From assembly GCF_029227915.1 (NCBI RefSeq), contig NC_079881.1, positions 30,109,501 to 30,173,500 on the forward strand: a stretch of DNA of 64,000 nucleotides, in the 5' to 3' direction. The DNA is from Hydractinia symbiolongicarpus (taxonomy: Eukaryota > Cnidaria > Hydrozoa > Anthoathecata > Hydractiniidae). The position numbers and the translations under genes are program-made. Below the pieces are notes generated by a model. The model ran no database searches and was not told where the DNA came from. It saw only the letters and a program-made list of their open reading frames with translations. This document shows, piece after piece, positions 1-14,421 of this stretch (positions are counted from its first letter, which is position 1; every line of letters starts with the position of its first letter).

Positions 1-3000
1 TTTAATCGCCGGCAAACGAAAACCTGCGATTTCTCGTAAATCCCGGACTCGGCCCGTATAGTCAAAAGTATCCAAAGAAAGTACCCAGGGTGTAAACTCA
101 TTTCCCGAACGATTTTTTAAATTGTTTTTTCACCACTAAAACGCATGAGACTTGTAGTTTTTAAAAATGTTTTCATTTTTGATGAGACGCTTAATAAAAG
201 AGGTTTAATCACCGGCAAACGAAATCCCTCGATTTTCCGTAAATCCGGGGCTTGGCCCGTATAGTCGAATGTATACAAAGAAAGTACCCAGGAAGTAAAC
301 TCATTTCCCGAACGATTTTTTAAATTTTTTTTTCACCACTAAAATGCATGAGACTTGTAGTTTTCAAAAATGTTTTCATTTTTGATGAGACGCTGAATAA
401 AAGAAGTTTAATCGCCGGCAAACGAAAACCTGCGATTTCCCGTAAATCCCGGACGCGGCCCGTATAGTCAAAAGTATCCAAAGAAAGTACCCGGGGTGTA
501 AACTCATTTCTCGAACGATTTTTTAAATTATTATCTCACCACTAAAGCCCATGAGACTTGTAGTTTTCAGAAATCTTTTCATTTTTGATGAGACGCTTAA
601 TGAAAGTGGTTTAATCGCCGGCAAACGAAAACCTGCGATTTCTCGTAAATCCCGGACTCGGCCCGTATAGTCAAAACTATCCAAAGAAAGTACCCAGGGT
701 GTAAACTCATTTCCCGAACGATTTTTTAAATTGTTTTTTCACCACTAAAACGCAGGAGACTTGTAGTTTTTAAAAATGTTTTCATTTTTGATGAGACGCT
801 TAATAAAAGAGGTTTAATCACCGGCAAACGAAATCCCGCGATTTTCCGTAAATCCGGGGCTTGGCCCGTATAGTCGAATGTATACAAAGAAAGTACCCAG
901 GAAGTAAACTCATTTCCCGAACGATTTTTTAAATTTTTTTTTCACCACTAAAATGCATGAGACTTGTAGTTTTCAAAAATGTTTTCATTTTTGATGAGAC
1001 GCTGAATAAAAGAAGTTTAATCGCCGGCAAACGAAAACCTGCGATTTCCCGTAAATCTCAGACTCGGCCCGTATAGTCAAAAGTATCCAAAGAAAGTACC
1101 CGGGGTGTAAACTCATTTCCCGAACGATTTTTTTAAATTATTATCTCACCACTAAAGCCCATGAGACTTGTAGTTTTTAAAAATGTTTTCATTTTTGATG
1201 AGACGCTTAATAAAAGAGGTTTAATCGCCGGCAAACGAAATCCCGCGATTTCCCGTAAATCCCGGCTTGGCCCGTATAGTCAAAAATATACAAGGAAAGT
1301 ACCCAGTGAGTAAACTCATTTCCCTAACGAAGTTTTAAATTATTTTTTCACCACTAAAACGCATGAGACTTGTAGTTTTCAAAAATGTTTTCATTTTTGA
1401 TGAGACGCTAAATAAAAGAAGTTTAATCGCCGGCAAACGAAAATCTGCGATTTCCCGTAAATCCCGGTCTCGGCCCGTATAGTCAAAAGTATACAACGAA
1501 AGTACCCAGTGAGTAAACTCATTTCCCTAACGAAGTTTTAAATTATTTTTTCACCACTAAAACGCATGAGACTTGTAGTTTTCAAAAATGTTTTCATTTT
1601 TGATGAGACGCTGAATAAAAGAAGTTTAATCGCCGGCAAACGAAAACCTGCGATTTCCCGTAAATCCCGTACTCGGCCCGTATAGTCAAAAGTATACAAA
1701 GAAAGAACCCAAGGTGTAAACTCATTTCGCGAACGATTTTTTAAATTATTTTTTCACCACTACAACGCATGAGACTTGTAGTTTTTAAAAATGTTTTCAT
1801 TTTTGATGAGACGCTGAATAAAAGAAGTTTAATCGCCGGCAAACGAAAACCCGCGATTTCCCGTAAATCCCGGACTCGGCCCGTATAGTCAAAAGTATAC
1901 AAAGAAAGTACCCAGGGAGTAAACTCATTTCCCGAACGATTTTTTAAATTATTTTTTCACCACTACAACGCATGAGACTTGTAGTTTTTAAAAATGTTTT
2001 CATTTTTGATGAGACGCTGAATAAAAGAAGTTTAATCGCCGGCAAACAAAAATCCACGATTTCCCGTAAATCCCGGGCTTGGCCCGTATAGTCGAATGTA
2101 TACAAAGAAAGTACCCAGGGAGTAAACTCATTTCCCGAACGATTTTTTAAATTATTTTTTCACCACTAAAACGCATGAGACTTGTAGTTTTCAAAAATGT
2201 TTTCATTTTTGATGAGACGCTGAATAAAAGAAGTTTAATCGCCGGCAAACGAAAACCTGCGATTTCTCGTAAATCCCGGACTCGGCCCGTATAGTAAAAA
2301 GTATCCAAAGAAAGTACCCAGGGTGTAAACTCATTTCCCGAACGATTTTTTAAATTGTTTTTTCACCACTAAAACGCATGAGACTTGTAGTTTTTAAAAA
2401 TGTTTTCATTTTTGATGAGACGCTTAATAAAAGAGGTTTAATCACCGGCAAACGAAATCCCGCGATTTTCCGTAAATCCGGGGCTTGGCCCGTATAGTCG
2501 AATGTATACAAAGAAAGTACCCAGGAAGTAAACTCATTTCCCGAACGATTTTTTAAATTTTTTTTTCACCACTAAAATGCATGAGACTTGTAGTTTTCAA
2601 AAATGTTTTCATTTTTGATGAGACGCTGAATAAAAGAAGTTTAATCGCCGGCAAACGAAAACCTGCGATTTCCCGTAAATCCCGGACTCGGCCCGTATAG
2701 TCAAAAGTATCCAAAGAAAGTACCCAGTGAGTAAAATCATTTCCCTAACGAAGTTTTAAATTATTTTTTCACCACTAAAACGCATGAGACTTGTAGTTTT
2801 CAAAAATGTTTTCATTTTTGATGAGACGCTGAATAAAAGAAGTTTAATCGCCGGCAAACGAAAACCTGCAATTTCCCGTAAATCCCAGACTTGGCCCGTA
2901 TAGTCAAAAGTATACAAAGATAGTACCCAGGGAGTAAACTCATTTCCCGAACGATTTTTTAATTTATTTTTTCACCACTAAAACGCATGAGACTTGTAGT

Positions 3001-3723
3001 TTTCAAATTTTTTTCATTTTTGATGAGACGCTGAATAAAAGAAGTTTAATCGCCGGCAAACGAAAACCTGCGATTTCCCGTAAATCCCGGACTCGGCCCG
3101 TATAGTAAAAAGTAGATAAAGAAAGTACCCAGGGAGTAAACGCATTTCTCGAACGAGTTTTTAAATTATTTTTTCACCACTACAACGCATGAGACTTGTA
3201 GTTTTTAAAAATGTTTTCATTTTTGATGAGACGCTGAATAAAAGAAGTTTAATCGCCGGCAAACAAAAATCCACGATTTCCCGTAAATCCCGGGCTTGGC
3301 CCGTATAGTCGAATGTATACAAAGAAAGTACCCAGGGAGTAAACTCATTTCCCGAACGATTTTTTAAATTATTTTTTCACCACTAAAACGCATGAGACTT
3401 GTAGTTTTCAAAAATGTTTTCATTTTTGATGAGACGCTGAATAAAAGAAGTTTAATCGCCGGCAAACGAAAACCTGCGATTTCTCGTAAATCCCGGACTC
3501 CGCCCGTATAGTCAAAAGTATCCAAAGAAAGTACCCAGGGTGTAAACTCATTTCCCAAACGATTTTTTAAATTGTTTTTTCACCACTAAAACGCATGAGA
3601 CTTGTAGTTTTTAAAAATGTTTTCATTTTTGATGAGACGCTTAATAAAAGAGGTTTAATCACCGGCAAACGAAATCCCGCGATTTTCCGTAAATCCGGGG
3701 CTTGGCCCGTATAGTCGAATGTA
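1..3723. repeat. Left section of the array, partly a 3-unit (609 bp) higher-order repeat
   Basis: About 18 satellite units. In roughly the first 1.2 kb the unit types follow a three-unit order: the variant with GTTTAATCACCGGC (CACC in place of CGCC) appears at about 204 and again 609 bp later, and the unit carrying TTTCTCGTAAATC at the window start recurs near 610. The same CACCGGC variant returns near 2437 and 3653. A unit with the odd string GTAGATAAAG lies near 3112. No gene is visible. Confidence 0.8.
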
Positions 3724-5520
3724 TACAAAGAAAGTACCCAGGAAGTAAACTCATTTCCCGAACGATTTTTTAAATTTTTTTTTTCACCACTAAAATGCAT
3801 GAGACTTGTAGTTTTCAAAAATGTTTTCATTTTTGATGAGACGCTGAATAAAAGAAGTTTAATCGCCGGCAAACGAAAACCTGCGATTTCCCGTAAATCC
3901 CGGACTCGGCCCGTATAGTCAAAAGTATCCAAAGAAAGTACCCGGGGTGTAAACTCATTTCCCGAACGATTTTTTAAATTATTATCTCACCACTAAAGCC
4001 CATGAGACTTGTAGTTTTTAAAAATGTTTTCATTTTTGATGAGACGCTTAATAAAAGAGGTTTAATCGCCGGCAAACGAAATCCCGCGATTTCCCGTAAA
4101 TCCCGGCTTGGCCCGTATAGTCAAAAATATACAAGGAAAGTACCCAGTGAGTAAACTCATTTCCCTAACAAATTTTTAAATTATTTTTTCACCACTAAAA
4201 CGCATGAGACTTGTAGTTTTCAAAAATGTTTTCATTTTTGATGAGACGCTAAATAAAAGAAGTTTAATCGCCGGCAAACGAAAATCTGCGATTTCCCGTA
4301 AATCCCGGTCTCGGCCCGTATAGTCAAAAGTATACAACGAAAGTACCCAGTGAGTAAACTCATTTCCCTAACGAAGTTTTAAATTATTTTTTCACCACTA
4401 AAACGCATGAGACTTGTAGTTTTCAAAAATGTTTTCATTTTTGATGAGACGCTGAATAAAAGAAGTTTAATCGCCGGCAAACGAAAACCTGCAATTTCCC
4501 GTAAATCCCAGACTTGGCCCGTATAGTCAAAAGTATACAAAGATAGTACCCAGGGAGTAAACTCATTTCCCGAACGATTTTTTAATTTATTTTTTCACCA
4601 CTAAAACGCATGAGACTTGTAGTTTTCAAAATTTTTTCATTTTTGATGAGACGCTGAATAAAAGAAGTTTAATCGCCGGCAAACGAAAACCTGCGATTTC
4701 CCGTAAATCCCGGACTCGGCCCGTATAGTAAAAAGTAGGTAAAGAAAGTACCCAGGGAGTAAACTCATTTCTCGAACGAGTTTTTAAATTATTTTTTCAC
4801 CACTAAAACGCATGAGACTTGTAGTTTTCAAAAATGTTTTCATTTTTGATGAGACGCTGAATAAAAGAAGTTTAATCGCCGGCAAACGAAAACCTGCGAT
4901 TTCCCGTAAATCCCGGACTCGTCCCGTATAGTCAAAATTATACAAAGAAAGTACCCGGGGTGTAAACCCATTTCCCGAACGATTTTTTAAATTATTATTT
5001 CACCACTAAAGCCCATGAGACTTGTAGTTTTTAAAAATGTTTTCATTTTTGATGAGACGCTTAATAAAAGAGGTTTAATCGCCGGCAAACGAAAACCCGC
5101 GATTTCCCGAAAATCCCGCGCTTGGCCCGTATAGTCGAATGTGTACAAAGAAAGTACCCTGTGAGTAAACTCATTTCCAGAACGATTTTTTAAATTATTT
5201 TTTCACCACTAAAACGCATAAGACTTGTAGTTTTCAAAAATGTTTTCATTTCTGATGAGACGCTGAATAAAAGAAGTTTAATCGCCGGCAAACGAAAACC
5301 CGCGATTTCCCGTAAATCCCGGTCTTGGCCCGTATAGTCAAAAGTATACAAAGATAGTACCCAGGGAGTAAACTCATTTCCCGAACGATTTTTTAATTTA
5401 TTTTTTCACCACTAAAACGCATGAGACTTGTAGTTTTCAGAAATCTTTTCATTTTTGATAAGACGCTTAATGAAAGTGGTTTAATCGCCGGCAAACGAAA
5501 ACCTGCGATTTCCCGTAAAT

Positions 5521-8500
5521 CCCAGACTCGGCCCGTATAGTCAAAAGTATACAAAGAAAGAACCCAGGGTGTAAACTCATTTAGCGAACGATTTTTTAAA
5601 TTATTTTTTCACCACTACAACGCATGAGACTTGTAGTTTTTAAAAATGTTTTCATTTTTGATGAGACGCTGAATAAAAGAAGTTTAATCGCCGGCAAACG
5701 AAAATCCGCGATTTCCCGTGAATCCCGGTCTCGGCCCGTATAGTCAAAAGTATACAAGGAAAGTACCCAGTGAGTAAACTCATTTGCCTAACGAAGTTTT
5801 AAATTATTTTTTCACCACTAAAACGCATGAGACTTGTAGTTTTCAAAAATGTTTTCATTTTTGATGAGACGCTGAATAAAAGAAGTTTAATCGCCGGCAA
5901 ACGAAAACCTGCGATTTCCCGTAAATCCCGGACTCGGCCCGTATAGTCAAAAGTATACAAAGATAGTACCCAGGGAGTAAACTCATTTCTCGAACAATTT
6001 TTTAAATTATTTTTTCACCACTACAACGCATGAGACTTGTAGTTTTCAGAAATCTTTTCATTTTTGATGAGACGCTGAATAAAAGAAGTTTAATCGCCGG
6101 CAAACGAAAATCCGCGATTTCCCGTAAATCCTGATCTCGGCCCGTATAGTCAAAAGTATACAAAGAAAGTACCCAGGGTGTAAACTCATTTCCCGAACGA
6201 TTTTTTAAATTTCTTTTTCACCACTAAAACGCATGAGACTTGTAGTTTTTAAAAATGTTGTCTTTTTTGATGAGACGCTTAATAAAAGAAGTTTAATCGC
6301 CGGCAAACGAAAACCTGCGATTTCCCGTAAATCCCGGACTCGGCCCGTATAGTCAAAAGTATACAAAGAAAGTACCCAGGGTGTAAACTCATTTCCCGAA
6401 TTATTTTTTAAATTATTTTTTCACCACTAAAACGCATGAGACGTGTAGTTTTCAAAAATGTTTTCATTTTTGATGAGACGATGAATAAAAGAAGTTTAAT
6501 CGCCGGCAAACGAAAACCTGCGATTTCCCGTAAATCCCGTACTCGGCCCGTATAGTCAAAAGTATACAAAGAAAGTACCCAGGGAGTAAACTCATTTCCC
6601 AAACGATTTTTTAAATTATTATTTCACCACTAAAGCCCATGAGACTTGTAGTTTTTAAAAATGTTTTCATTTTTGATGAGACGCGGAATGAAAGAAGTTT
6701 AATCGCCGGCAAACGAAAACCCGCAATTTCCCGTAAATCCCGGTCTCGGCCCGTATAGTCAAAAGTATACAAGGAAAGTACCCAGTGAGTAAACTCATTT
6801 CCCTAACGAATTTTTAAATTATTTTTTTACCACTAAAACGCATGAGACTTGTAGTTTTCAAAAATGTTTTCATTTTTGATGAGACGCTTAATAAAAGAGG
6901 TTTAATCGCCGGCAAACGAAATCCCGCGATTTTCCGTAAATCCGGGGCTTGGCCCGTATAGTCGAATGTATACAAAGAAAGTACCCAGGAAGTAAACTTA
7001 TTTTCCGAACGATTTTTTAAATTTTTTTTTCACCACTAAAATGCATGAGACTTTTAGTTTTTAAAAATGTTTTCATTTTTGATGAGACGCTGAATAAAAG
7101 AAGTTTAATCGCCGGCAAACGAAAACCTGCGATTTCCCGCAAATCCCGGACTCGGCCCGTATAGTCAAAAGTATACAAAGAAAGTACCTGGGGTGTAAAC
7201 TCATTTCCCGAACGATTTTTTAAATTATTATCTCACCACTAAAGCCCATGAGACTTGTAGTTTTTAAAAATGTTTTCATTTTTGATGAGACGCTTAATAA
7301 AAGAGGTTTAATCGCCGGCAAACGAAATCCCGCGATTTCCCGTAAATCCCGGGCTTGGCCCGTATAGTCAAAAATATACAAGGAAAGTACCCAGTGAGTA
7401 AACTCATTTCCCTAACGAATTTTTAAATTATTTTTTCACCACTAAAACGCATGAGACTTGTAGTTTTCAAAAATGTTTTCATTTTTGATGAAACGCTGAA
7501 TAAAAGAAGTTTAATCGCCGGCAAACGAAAACCTGCGATTTCTCGTAAATCCCGGACTCGGCCCGTATAGTCAAAAGTATTCAAAGAAAGTACCCAGGGT
7601 GTAAACTCATTTCCCGAACGATTTTTTAAATTGTTTTTTCACCACTAAAACGCATGGGACTTGTAGTTTTTAAAAATGTTTTCATTTTTGATGAGACGCT
7701 TAATGAAAGAGGTTTAATCGCCGACAAACGAAAACCCGCGATTTCCCGTAAATCCCGGGCTTGACCCGTATAGTCAAAAGTATACAAAGATAGTACCCAG
7801 GGAGTAAACTCATTTCCCGAACGATTTTTTAATTTATTTTTTCACCACTAAAACGCATGAGACTTGTAGTTTTCAAAATTGTTTTCATTTTTGATGAGAC
7901 GCTGAATAAAAGAATTTTAATCGCCGGCAAACGAAAACCTGCGATTTTCCGTAAATCCCGGACTCGGCCCGTGTAGTCAAAAGTTTACAAAGAAAGTACC
8001 CAGGGAGTAAACTAATTTCCCAAACGATTTTTTAGATTATTATTTCACCACTAAAACCCATGAGACTTGTAGTTTTTAAAAATGTTTTCATTTTTGATGA
8101 GACGCTGAATAAAAGAAGTTTAATCGCCGGCAAACGAAAACCCGCGATTTCCCGTAAATCCCGGACTCGGCCGGTATAGTCAAAAGTATACAAAGAAAGT
8201 ACCCAGGGAGTAAACTCATTTCCCGAACGATTTTTTAAATTATTTTTTCACCACTACAACGCATGAGACTTGTAGTTTTTAAAAATGTTTTCATTTTTGA
8301 TGAGACGCTGAATAAAAGAAGTTTAATCGCCGGCAAACAAAAATCCGCGATTTCCCGTAAATCCCGGTCTCGGCCCGTATAGTCAAAAGTATACAAGGAA
8401 AGTACCCACTGAGGAAACTCATTTCCCTAACGAATTTTTAAATTATTTTTTCACCACTAAAACGCATGAGACTTGTGGTTTTCAAAAATGTTTTCATTTT

Positions 8501-10189
8501 TGATGAGACGCTGAATAAAAGAAGTTTAATCGCCGGCAAACCAAAACCTGCGATTTCCCGTAAATCCCGGACTCGGCCCGTATAGTCAAAAGCATACAAA
8601 GAAAGTACCCAGGGTGTAAACTCATTTCCCGAACGATTTTTTAATTTATTTTTTCACCACTAAAACGCATGAGACTTGTAGTTTTTAAAAATGTTTTCAT
8701 TTTTGATGAGACGCTGAATAAAAGAAGTTTAATCGCCGGCAAACGAAAACCTGCGATTTCCCGTAAATCCCGGACTCGGCCCGTATAGTCAAAAGTATAC
8801 AAAGAAAGTACCCAGGGTGTAAACTCATTTCCCGAACGATTTTTTAAATTACTTTTTCACCACTAAAACGCATGAGACTTGTAGTTTTCAGAAATCTTTT
8901 CATTTTTGATGAGACGCTGAATAAAAGAAGTTTAATCGCCGGCAAACGAAAACCTGCGATTTCCCGTAAATCCCGGACTCGGCCCGTATAGTCAAAAGTA
9001 TACAAAGATAGTACCCAGGGAGTAAACTCATTTCTGGAACGATTTTTTAAATTATTTTTTCACCACTACAACGCATGAGACTTGTAGTTTTCAGAAATCT
9101 TTTCATTTTTGATGAGACGCTGAATAAAAGAAGTTTAATCACCGGCAAACGAAAATCCGCGATTTCCCGTAAATCCCGATCTCGGCCCGTATAGTCAAAA
9201 GTATACAAAGAAAGTACCCAGGGTGTAAACTCATTTCCCGAACGATTTTTTAAATTATTTTTTCACCACTACAACGCATGAGACTTGTAGTTTTCAGAAA
9301 TCTTTTCATTTTTGATGAGACGCTGAATAAAAGAAGTTTAATCCCCGGCAAACGAAAATCCGTGATTTCCTGTAAATCCCGATCTCGGCCCGTATAGTCA
9401 AAAGTATACAAAGAAAGTACCCAGGGTGTAAACTCATTTCCCGAACGATTTTTTATATTATTTTTTCACCACTACAACGCATGAGACTTGTAGTTTTTAA
9501 AAATGTTTTCATTTTTGATGAGAGGCTGAATAAAAGAAGTTTAATCGCCGGCAAACGAAAACCTGCGATTTCCCGTAAATCCCGGACTCGGCCCGTATAG
9601 TCAAAAGTATACAAAGAAAGTACCCAGGGTGTAAACTCATTTCCCGAACGATTTTTTAAATTATTTTTTCACCACTAAAACGCATGAGACTTGTAGTTTT
9701 TAAAAATGTTTTCATTTTTGATGAGACGCTGAATAAAAGAAGTTTAATCGCCGGCAAACGAAAACCTGCGATTTCTCGTAAATCCCGGACTCGGCCCGTA
9801 TAGTCAAAAGTATCCAAAGAAAGTACCCAGGGTGTAAACTCATTTCCCGAACGATTTTTTAAATTGTTTTTTCACCACTAAAACGCATGAGACTTGTAGT
9901 TTTTAAAAATGTTTTCATTTTTGATGAGACGCTTAATAAAAGAGGTTTAATCGCCGGCAAACGAAATCCCGCGATTTTCCGTAAATCCGGGGCTTGGCCC
10001 GTATAGTCGAATGTATACAAAGAAAGTACCCAGGAAGTAAACTCATTTCCCGAACGATTTTTTAAATTTTTTTTTCACCACTAAAATGCATGAGACTTGT
10101 AGTTTTCAAAAATGTTTTCATTTTTGATGAGACGCTGAATAAAAGAAGTTTAATCGCCGGCAAACGAAAACCTGCGAATTCCCCTAAAT
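5521..10189. repeat. Nested block A (23 units, about 4.67 kb), first of a tandem pair
   Basis: Within the 14-kb macro-repeat, the string AAAGAACCC at 5557 recurs at 10226 and CATTTGCC near 5783 recurs near 10452, both 4669 bp apart, which is exactly 23 units. The block length equals the offset, so A and B are head to tail. After a 234-bp deletion in B the offset becomes 4435 (TACCTG 7185/11620, CCGAC 7721/12156, TTTCTGG 9031/13466). After loss of one more unit it becomes 4232 (TATCC 9811/14043). The whole block also recurs in macro copy 2. Confidence 0.82.
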
Positions 10190-13100
10190 CCCGGACTCAG
10201 CCCGTATGGTCAAAAGTATACAAAGAAAGAACCCAGAGTGTAAACTCATTTCGCGAACGATTTTTTAAATTATTTTTTCACCACTACAACGCATGAGACT
10301 TGTAGTTTTTAAAAATGTTTTCATTTTTGATGAGACGCTGAATAAAAGAAGTTTAATCGCCGGCAAACGAAAATCCGCGATTTCCTGTAAATCCCGGTCT
10401 CGGCCCGTATAGTCAAAAGTATACAAGGAAAGTACCCAGTGAGTAAACTCATTTGCCTAACGAAGTTTTAAATTATTTTTTCACCACTAAAACGCATGAG
10501 ACTTGTAGTTTTCAAAAATGTTTTCATTTTTGATGAGACGCTGAATAAAAGAAGTTTAATCGCCGGCAAACGAAAACCTGCGATTTCCAGTAAATCAAAG
10601 AGAGTACCCAGGGTGTAAACTCATTTCCCGAACGATTTTTTAAATTTCTTTTTCACCACTAAAACGCATGAGACTTGTAGTTTTTAAAAATGTTTTCTTT
10701 TTTGATGAGACGCTTAATAAAAGAAGTTTAATCGCCGGCAAACGAAAACCTGCGATTTCCCGTAAATCCCGGACTCGGCCCGTATAGTCAAAAGTATACA
10801 AAGAAAGTACCCAGGGTGTAAACTCATTTCCCGAATTATTTTTTAAATTATTTTTTCACCACTAAAACGCATGAGACGTGTAGTTTTCAAAAATGTTTTC
10901 ATTTTTGATGAGACGATGAATAAAAGAAGTTTAATCGCCGGCAAACGAAAACCTGCGATTTCCCGTAAATCCCGTACTCGGCCCGTATAGTCAAAAGTAT
11001 ACAAAGAAAGTACCCAGGGAGTAAACTCAATTCCCAAACGATTTTTTAAATTATTATTTCACCACTAAAGCCCATGAGACTTGTAGTTTTTAAAAATGTT
11101 TTCATTTTTGATGAGACGCGGAATGAAAGAAGTTTAATCGCCGGCAAACGAAAACCCGCAATTTCCCGTAAATCCCGGTCTCGGCCCGTATAGTCAAATG
11201 TATACAAGGAAAGTACCCAGTGAGTAAACTCATTTCCCTAACGAATTTTTAAATTATTTCTTTACCACTAAAACGCATGAGACTTGTAGTTTTCAAAAAT
11301 GTTTTCATTTTTGATGAGACGCTTAATAAAAGAGGTTTAATCGCCGGCAAACGAAATCCCGCGATTTTCCGTAAATCCGGGGCTTGGCCCGTATAGTCGA
11401 ATGTATACAAAGAAAGTACCCAGGAAGTAAACTCATTTTCCGAACGATTTTTTAAATTTTTTTTTCACCACTAAAATGCATGAGACTTGTAGTTTTCAAA
11501 AATGTTTTCATTTTTGATGAGACGCTGAATAAAAGAAGTTTAATCGCCGGCAAACGAAAACCTGCAATTTCCCGTAAATCCCGGACTCGGCCCGTATAGT
11601 CAAAAGTATACAAAGAAAGTACCTGGGGTGTAAACTCATTTCCCGAACGATTTTTTAAATTATTATCTCACCACTAAAGCCCATGAGACTTGTAGTTTTT
11701 AAAAATGTTTTCATTTTTGATGAGACGCTTAATAAAAGAGGTTTAATCGCCGGCAAACGAAATCCCGCGATTTCCCGTAAATCCCGCGCTTGGCCCGTAT
11801 AGTCAAAAATATACAAGGAAAGTACCCAGTGAGTAAACTCATTTCCCTAACGAATTTTTAAATTATTTTTTCACCACTAAAACGCATGAGACTTGTAGTT
11901 TTCAAAAATGTTTTCATTTTTGATGAGACGCTGAATAAAAGAAGTTTAATCGCCGGCAAACGAAAACCTGCGATTTCTCGTAAATCCCAGACTCGGCCCG
12001 TATAGTCAAAAGTATTCAAAGAAAGTACCCAGGGTGTAAACTCATTTCCCGAACGATTTTTTAAATTGTTTTTTCACCACTAAAACGCATGAGACTTGTA
12101 GTTTTTAAAAATGTTTTCATTTTTGATGAGACGCTTAATGAAAGAGGTTTAATCGCCGACAAACGAAAACCCGCGATTTCCCGTAAATCCCGGGCTTGAC
12201 CCGTATAGTCAAAAGTATACAAAGATAGTACCCAGGGAGTAAACTCATTTCCCGAACGATTTTTTAATTTATTTTTTCACCACTAAAACGCATGAGACTT
12301 GTAGTTTTCAAAATTGTTTTCATTTTTGATGAGACGCTGAATAAAAGAATTTTAATCGCCGGCAAGCGAAAACCTGCGATTTTCCGTAAATCCCGGACTC
12401 GGCCCGTGTAGTCAAAAGTTTACAAAGAAAGTACCCAGGGAGTAAACTAATTTCCCAAACGATTTTTTAGATTATTATTTCACCACTAAAGCCCATGAGA
12501 CTTGTAGTTTTTAAAAATGTTTTCATTTTTGATGAGACGCTGAATAAAAGAAGTTTAATCGCCGGCAAACGAAAACCCGCGATTTCCCGTAAATCCCGGA
12601 CTCGGCCGGTATAGTCAAAAGTATACAAAGAAAGTACCCAGGGAGTAAACTCATTTCCCGAACGATTTTTTAAATTATTTTTTCACCACTACAACGCATG
12701 AGACTTGTAGTTTTTAAAAATGTTTTCATTTTTGATGAGACGCTGAATAAAAGAAGTTTAATCGCCGGCAAACAAAAATCCGCGATTTCCCGTAAATCCC
12801 GGTCTCGGCCCGTATAGTCAAAAGTATACAAGGAAAGAACCCACTGAGGAAACTCATTTCCCTAACGAATTTTTAAATTATTTTTTCACCACTAAAACGC
12901 ATGAGACTTGTGGTTTTCAAAAATGTTTTCATTTTTGATGAGACGCTGAATAAAAGAAGTTTAATCGCCGGCAAACGAAAACCTGCGATTTCCCGTAAAT
13001 CCCGGACTCGGCCCGTATAGTCAAAAGCATACAAAGAAAGTACCCAGGGTGTAAACTCATTTCCCGAACGATTTTTTAATTTATTTTTTCACCACTAAAA

Positions 13101-14421
13101 CGCATGAGACTTGTAGTTTTTAAAAATGTTTTCATTTTTGATGAGACGCTGAATAAAAGAAGTTTAATCGCCGGCAAACAAAAACCTGCGATTTCCCGTA
13201 AATCCCGGACTCGGCCCGTATAGTCAAAAGTATACAAAGAAAGTACCCAGGGTGTAAACTCATTTCCCGAACGATTTTTTAAATTACTTTTTCACCACTA
13301 AAACGCATGAGACTTGTAGTTTTCAAAAATGTTTTCATTTTTGATGAGACGCTGAATAAAAGAAGTTTAATCGCCGGCAAACGAAAACCTGCGATTTCCC
13401 GTAAATCCCGGACTCGGCCCGTATAGTCAAAAGTATACAAAGATAGTACCCAGGGAGTAAACTCATTTCTGGAACGATTTTTTAAATTATTTTTTCACCA
13501 CTACAACGCATGAGACTTGTAGTTTTCAGAAATCTTTTCATTTTTGATGAGACGCTGAATAAATGAAGTTTAATCGCCGGCAAACGAAAATCCGCGATTT
13601 CCCGTAAATCCCGATCTCGGCCCGTATAGTCAAAAGTATACAAAGAAAGTACCCAGGGTGTAAACTCATTTCCCGAACGATTTTTTAAATTATTTTTTCA
13701 CCACTACAACGCATGAGACTTGTAGTTTTTAAAAATGTTTTCATTTTTGATGAGACGCTGAATAAAAGACGTTTAATCGCCGGCAAACGAAAACTTGCGA
13801 TTTCCCGTAAATCCCGGACTCGGTCCGTATAGTCAAAAGTATACAAAGAAAGTACCCAGGGTGTAAACTCATTTCCCGAACGATTTTTTAAATTATTTTT
13901 TCACCACTAAAACGCATGAGACTTGTAGTTTTTAAAAATGTTTTCATTTTTGATGACACGCTGAATAAAAGAAGTTTAATCGCCGGCAAACGAAAACCTG
14001 CGATTTCTCGTAAATCCCGGACTCGGCCCGTATAGTCAAAAGTATCCAAAGAAAGTACCCAGGGTGTAAACTCATTTCCCGAACGATTTTTTAAATTGTT
14101 TTTTTACCACTAAAACGCATGAGACTTGTAGTTTTTAAAAATGTTTTCATTTTTGATGAGACGCTTAATAAAAGAGGTTTCATCGCCGGCAAACGAAATC
14201 CCGCGTCTTTCCGTAAATCCGGGGCTTGGCCCGTATAGTCGAATGTATACAAAGAAAGTACCCAGGGTGTAAACTCATTTCCCGAACGATTTTTTAAATT
14301 ATTTTTTCACCACTAAAACGCATGAGACTTGTAGTTTTCAAAAATGTTTTCATTTTTGATGAGACGCTGAATAAAAGAAGTTTAATCGCCGGCAAACGAA
14401 AACCTGCGATTTCCCGTAAAT
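10190..14421. repeat. Nested block B, second of the 4.67-kb tandem pair, with two deletions
   Basis: B follows the unit order of block A but is shorter by 437 bp. One loss is a 234-bp out-of-register deletion (one unit plus 31 bp) that leaves a 172-bp unit with its junction at 10596/10597. The other is one whole unit in the run of CAGAAATC variants near 13.56 kb. The right boundary is approximate because satellite units remain similar beyond it. Confidence 0.78.
10560..10640. repeat. Truncated satellite unit (31 bp missing)
   Basis: Here TAAATC is followed directly by AAAGAGAGTACCC. The usual 31 bases between them, including the GGCCCGTATAGTC segment, are absent. The same scar sits at 25179/25180 in macro copy 2, so the deletion predates the 14-kb duplication. 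It is the clearest single marker of that event. Confidence 0.93.
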
